From assembly GCA_038522635.1 (NCBI GenBank), contig JBCBJZ010000043.1:1-24327 (forward strand): a stretch of 24,327 nucleotides of DNA, read 5' to 3'. The position numbers were made by a program, and so were the translations under genes. Each line of letters opens with the position of its first letter. Within the stretch, counting starts at the first letter, position 1. The notes beneath the pieces were generated by a model. The model had not been told where the DNA came from. It saw nothing but the letters and a program-made list of their open reading frames with translations, and did not search any database. Shown in pieces: positions 21,503 to 24,327 of the stretch. Origin of the DNA: JBCBJZ01 sp038522635. Its GTDB lineage: Bacteria; Pseudomonadota; Alphaproteobacteria; Rhizobiales; Hyphomicrobiaceae.

Positions 21503-23386
21503 ATGGCTGGACAGGCAAACGGCGCGGCAAACGGCGCGGCGAACGGTGCTGGGACCAACGGCGCCAACGGCGCTGCGCGCCCCGGCGTCAACGGTAAGGC
21601 CTACGATGTGGTCGACCACCAGTACGACGTGGTCGTGGTGGGCGCAGGCGGCGCGGGATTGCGGGCCACGCTGGGTGCCGCCGAAGCTGGCCTCAAGACG
21701 GCCTGCCTCACGAAAGTTTTCCCGACCCGCTCCCACACGGTCGCAGCCCAGGGCGGGGTTGCGGCAGCGCTCGGCAACATGGGCAACGATGACTGGCGTT
21801 GGCATATGTACGACACCGTCAAGGGTGCCGACTGGCTCGGCGACCAGGACGCCATCGAGTATCTCTGCCGGCATGCGCCCGAGGCCGTCTACGAGCTAGA
21901 ACACTACGGCGTACCGTTTTCGCGTACCGAGGACGGTAAGATCTACCAGCGGCCGTTCGGTGGGATGACCACGCAGTTCGGCGAAGGCCCGCCGGCGCAA
22001 CGCACCTGCGCTGCAGCGGACCGCACCGGCCACGCCATGCTGCACACGCTTTACGGGCAGTCGCTGCGGCATTCGGCCGAGTTTTTCATCGAGTATTTCG
22101 CGCTTGATCTGTTGATGGACGATGACGGGGCCTGCCGCGGTGTGCTCGCCTTCTGCATGGAAGACGGCAAGATCCACCGCTTCCGCTCGCAGCAGACCAT
22201 CCTCGCGACAGGCGGTTACGGCCGCGCGTATTTCTCCTGTACCTCGGCACACACCTGTACGGGTGATGGCAACGCCATGGTTCTGCGCGCGGGCCTGCCG
22301 CTGCAAGACATGGAGTTCGTGCAGTTTCACCCGACCGGTATTTACGGCGCGGGCGTGCTGATCACGGAAGGTTCACGCGGCGAGGGCGGTTACCTCACAA
22401 ACTCAGAGGGCGAGCGCTTCATGGAGCGTTACGCGCCTTCCGCCAAGGATCTGGCCTCGCGCGACGTGGTTTCGCGCTCGATGACCATCGAGATCCGCGA
22501 AGGCCGCGGCGTGGGCAAGGACGGCGATCACATCTTCCTGCATCTCGACCACTTGGACCCGGAAATTTTGGCCGAGCGGCTGCCGGGCATCTCAGAATCC
22601 GCCAAAGTCTTCGCTGGCGTCGATGTGCGCCGCGAGCCGATCCCCGTGCTTCCCACCGTTCACTACAACATGGGCGGTATCCCGACCAACTATCATGGCG
22701 AAGTGCTGACGCTGAAGGATGGCGATCCCAACACCGTGGTGCCAGGCCTGATGGCGATCGGCGAAGCGGCCTGCGTTTCGGTGCATGGCGCCAACCGTCT
22801 GGGTTCGAACTCGCTGATCGATCTGGTGGTGTTCGGGCGCGCAAGTGGGCTGCGTTGCGCTGAAACGGTGGAAGCAGGCCGCGCGCACGCTCCGTTGAGT
22901 TCGGCCTCGGAAGAGCGCTCGTTGGCGCGCCTTGACCGCCTGCGTCACGCGTCTGGGGGCACGGCGACGGCGGATCTGCGGCTGCACATGCAAAAGACGA
23001 TGCAGACCAACTGCGCCGTTTTCCGCACCGGCGAAGTGCTCGATGAAGGCGTAAGCTCGATCGACAAGGTGTGGGCCGGTTCCGACGACATCAAAGTCGC
23101 CGATCGCTCGATGATCTGGAACACCGACCTGATCGAAACGCTCGAGTACGACAACCTGATCTCGCAGGCGGCGGTCACCGTGTACTCAGCCGCGAACCGC
23201 GAAGAAAGCCGCGGGGCGCACGCGCGCGAAGACTATCCTGACCGCGACGATGCGACCTGGATGAAGCATACGCTCGCTTGGGCCGATGATGGCGCGCGCA
23301 CGGTGACGCTCGATTATCGCCCGGTGCACACCAACACGCTCACCAACGAGGTCAGCTACATCGAGCCGAAGGCCCGGGTTTACTGA
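21503..23386 (+). CDS. sdhA: Succinate dehydrogenase flavoprotein subunit
   Basis: Catalytic subunit oxidising succinate to fumarate with covalent FAD. The 627-residue protein has the FAD-binding VVVGAGGAGLRA (45-56), the flavin-linking histidine H78 in RSHTVAAQGG, QFHPTGIYGAGVLITEG in the active site, SEGERFMERYAPSAKDLASRDVVSRSM with catalytic Arg/His, and HGANRLGSNSLIDLVVFGRA. The C-terminus PVHTNTLTNEVSYIEPKARVY is intact. Before the conserved NGKAYDVVDHQYDVVVVG start it carries a ~25-residue Asn/Gly/Ala repeat tail that is unusual. Start ATG 21503 has GGGAG upstream. sdhB does not follow; a hairpin terminator does. Confidence 0.98.
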   Translation: MAGQANGAANGAANGAGTNGANGAARPGVNGKAYDVVDHQYDVVVVGAGGAGLRATLGAAEAGLKTACLTKVFPTRSHTVAAQGGVAAALGNMGNDDWRWHMYDTVKGADWLGDQDAIEYLCRHAPEAVYELEHYGVPFSRTEDGKIYQRPFGGMTTQFGEGPPAQRTCAAADRTGHAMLHTLYGQSLRHSAEFFIEYFALDLLMDDDGACRGVLAFCMEDGKIHRFRSQQTILATGGYGRAYFSCTSAHTCTGDGNAMVLRAGLPLQDMEFVQFHPTGIYGAGVLITEGSRGEGGYLTNSEGERFMERYAPSAKDLASRDVVSRSMTIEIREGRGVGKDGDHIFLHLDHLDPEILAERLPGISESAKVFAGVDVRREPIPVLPTVHYNMGGIPTNYHGEVLTLKDGDPNTVVPGLMAIGEAACVSVHGANRLGSNSLIDLVVFGRASGLRCAETVEAGRAHAPLSSASEERSLARLDRLRHASGGTATADLRLHMQKTMQTNCAVFRTGEVLDEGVSSIDKVWAGSDDIKVADRSMIWNTDLIETLEYDNLISQAAVTVYSAANREESRGAHAREDYPDRDDATWMKHTLAWADDGARTVTLDYRPVHTNTLTNEVSYIEPKARVY

Positions 23387-23436
23387 TCCGGCCACTCGCT
23401 ACGACCTGCGCGCGGTCATCGCGGTGGATGGTGCTC

Positions 23437-23475
23437 AAAAAACGCCGGGCCTTGGTAAGGGGCCCGGCGTCTTCG
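23437..23475 (+). terminator. Likely terminator after sdhA
   Basis: Stem CGCCGGGCC (23443-23451) / GGCCCGGCG (23461-23469) with 9-nt loop, preceded by six A and followed by TCTTCGTTCG, a weak T-rich tail. It starts about 50 nt after the sdhA stop and closes the sdhCDA unit. Confidence 0.75.
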
Positions 23476-23565
23476 TTCGTGGTTAGGGGCTAAGGAGTGC
23501 TCGAGGCCTTGGGGGCCATTTTCGGGCCACTTGAGGAGCCTCTAGGGGGCCAAAGGCTACGGGCG

Positions 23566-23832
23566 TCAGCGGCCCTTGCGACCATCGCTGCGCGGGCCGA
23601 AGGCGATGCGGGCCCAGTTCGGGTAGCCGGCGTATTGGCCCGAGGGATCAGCGGAACGTGCCAGCACCGCTTCAAAGCTCTCACCACGACGTGAGCGAAG
23701 GTTGCGCCGGAACGACCGCTTGGCGGCGTAGCGTTTCGACTTATAGCTCTTTGCACCCGCTTCGGCGGGCGGGGCCGGCATGCCGAAGCTCACAACGCCA
23801 GCCGCCAGGGCTGCTACTACCAGTGCTTTCAT
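23566..23832 (-). CDS. Small secreted basic protein
   Basis: An 88-residue protein with a clear Sec signal peptide (MKALVVAALAAGVVSFGMPAP..AEA, cleavage probably near residue 25). The mature part is strongly basic (KSYKSKRYAAKRSFRRNLRSRRG) with a C-terminal SGQYAGYPNWARIAFGP segment. ATG 23832 is preceded by GGAGAGGTCAAC, an excellent ribosome site, which decides the start although the frame is open to 24186. The tail resembles small secreted proteins of Hyphomicrobiales with a YxGYPxWA motif, but I cannot assign a function. It is divergent from the next gene and tail-to-tail with the sdh operon. Confidence 0.8.
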   Translation of the reverse strand: MKALVVAALAAGVVSFGMPAPPAEAGAKSYKSKRYAAKRSFRRNLRSRRGESFEAVLARSADPSGQYAGYPNWARIAFGPRSDGRKGR

Positions 23833-23952
23833 GTTGACCTCTCCATGTTGCGCGCTTCGGGGGTGAGCGCGTGTTAGACACATGGGCGGCATGTTTCGGG
23901 CGCGCCAGGGGGCTGGCGGATTCGTGAATGAACGTTCAAAGGAGGGCGTCCG

Positions 23953-24327
23953 ATGGCACAGCGTGACAAGAACGAGGCGCGGGCGCCGACACGGCCGTCC
24001 CAGCCAAAGTCGCGCGGCAGTGCGCCGGCCAAGGCGACGGGCACCACCTTTGTGGCACCTGATCCGCTGGCAGTGGTCTTGCCTGCGCTGTGTGCCCTCG
24101 GCCCCATCGCCGGGATCGGCGTCATGGATCTGCTTGCCCAGGAGCCCGACGACGGGCGCAAGCGGACCCGAGGCAAGCCCGCCCACATCCTACGTGACCT
24201 GGTCGGCTGCTGTCGCGATCTTGAGGGGCTGTTCAAGCGCATCGCGCAACATCCCAGTCTGTTTGCGGCGCAGATGGGTGCGGGGTCTGCGCAGGCGAAG
24301 TTCGGGATGGTACCATCCCGAACTTCG
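23953..24327 (+). CDS. Unknown protein, 3' end beyond window
   Basis: An open frame of 125 codons running to the window edge without a stop, with GGAGG (23941-23945) 7 nt before ATG 23953. The first ~35 residues are Arg/Lys/Pro/Ala-rich and disordered; then FVAPDPLAVVLPALCALGPIAGIGVMDLLAQEP gives a hydrophobic stretch (about 38-60), followed by a basic, helical segment (RGKPAHILRDLVGCCRDLEGLFKRIAQHP). I do not recognise it. The last ~5 codons lie in the second arm of a perfect palindrome and may not be genuine sequence (see 24296-24327). Confidence 0.6.
   Translation, partial: MAQRDKNEARAPTRPSQPKSRGSAPAKATGTTFVAPDPLAVVLPALCALGPIAGIGVMDLLAQEPDDGRKRTRGKPAHILRDLVGCCRDLEGLFKRIAQHPSLFAAQMGAGSAQAKFGMVPSRTS
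24296..24327. repeat. Perfect 32-bp palindrome ending exactly at the window edge
   Basis: CGAAGTTCGGGATGGT (24296-24311) is followed with no loop by its exact reverse complement ACCATCCCGAACTTCG (24312-24327), which is the final base of the window. It lies inside an open reading frame. A loop-less palindrome stopping at the sequence end is the signature of a fold-back artefact at a contig end, although a natural element cannot be excluded. Confidence 0.95.

Noticed and set aside
1..24327. tRNA, rRNA, CRISPR array, IS element, prophage or integrase
   Set aside because: No tRNA cloverleaf, regularly spaced direct repeats, transposase or integrase motifs were recognised on either strand.

Overview
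The window is high-GC DNA whose genes look alphaproteobacterial, most likely Hyphomicrobiales (Rhizobiales)-like. Pointers are the alphaproteobacterial-style leuB (EK-x-NVM motif), the ccmB-ccmC-ccmD-ccmG order, the sdhC-sdhD-sdhA order, a long-tailed bL28, and palindromic intergenic repeats of the general kind common in that order. The organism is inferred from protein style only; no rRNA or tRNA gene is present.

Layout, left to right. (1) 1-5100: the 5' part of an AAA+ ATPase gene running off the left edge, gpmA, a remnant of a FAD-linked oxidase gene, a ~105-bp palindromic repeat, glycerate 2-kinase (all minus strand), a divergent SDR dehydrogenase, and a small orphan protein with two Clp-N-like helical repeats. 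(2) 5100-9540: rpmB with a perfect hairpin terminator, a class V aminotransferase of the alanine/serine-glyoxylate type, a bidirectional terminator, convergent asd, then a secreted M23 peptidase. (3) 9540-15000: an NTF2-like/flavin monooxygenase fusion, a second copy of the repeat plus a half copy, and on the minus strand an uncharacterised protein, a two-subunit thiamine-pyrophosphate decarboxylase (sulfopyruvate/phosphonopyruvate decarboxylase type) and an orphan HsdR-N-like protein. (4) 15000-20460: an EamA transporter, a DUF4112 membrane protein, leuB, and a tightly coupled ccmB-C-D-G cytochrome c maturation operon without an adjacent ccmA. (5) 20460-24327: the sdhC-sdhD-sdhA operon, ending in a hairpin with no sdhB behind it, a small secreted basic protein, and a partial unknown gene. 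The window ends in a perfect 32-bp palindrome.

Metabolically the recognisable genes serve core functions: glycolysis (gpmA), glycerate/glyoxylate handling (glycerate kinase, class V aminotransferase, the oxidase remnant), aspartate-family and leucine biosynthesis (asd, leuB), the TCA cycle and respiration (sdh), and c-type cytochrome assembly (ccm). I found no phage, IS, CRISPR or defence island. The most informative unusual feature is the repeat family: copies at 2107-2211 and 11429-11533, and a half copy at 11550-11573, provide the stop codons of all three genes that abut them. One repeat end also lies exactly where a FAD-oxidase gene has been cut down to its last ~19 codons. This suggests that these elements reshape gene 3' ends and mark deletion junctions.
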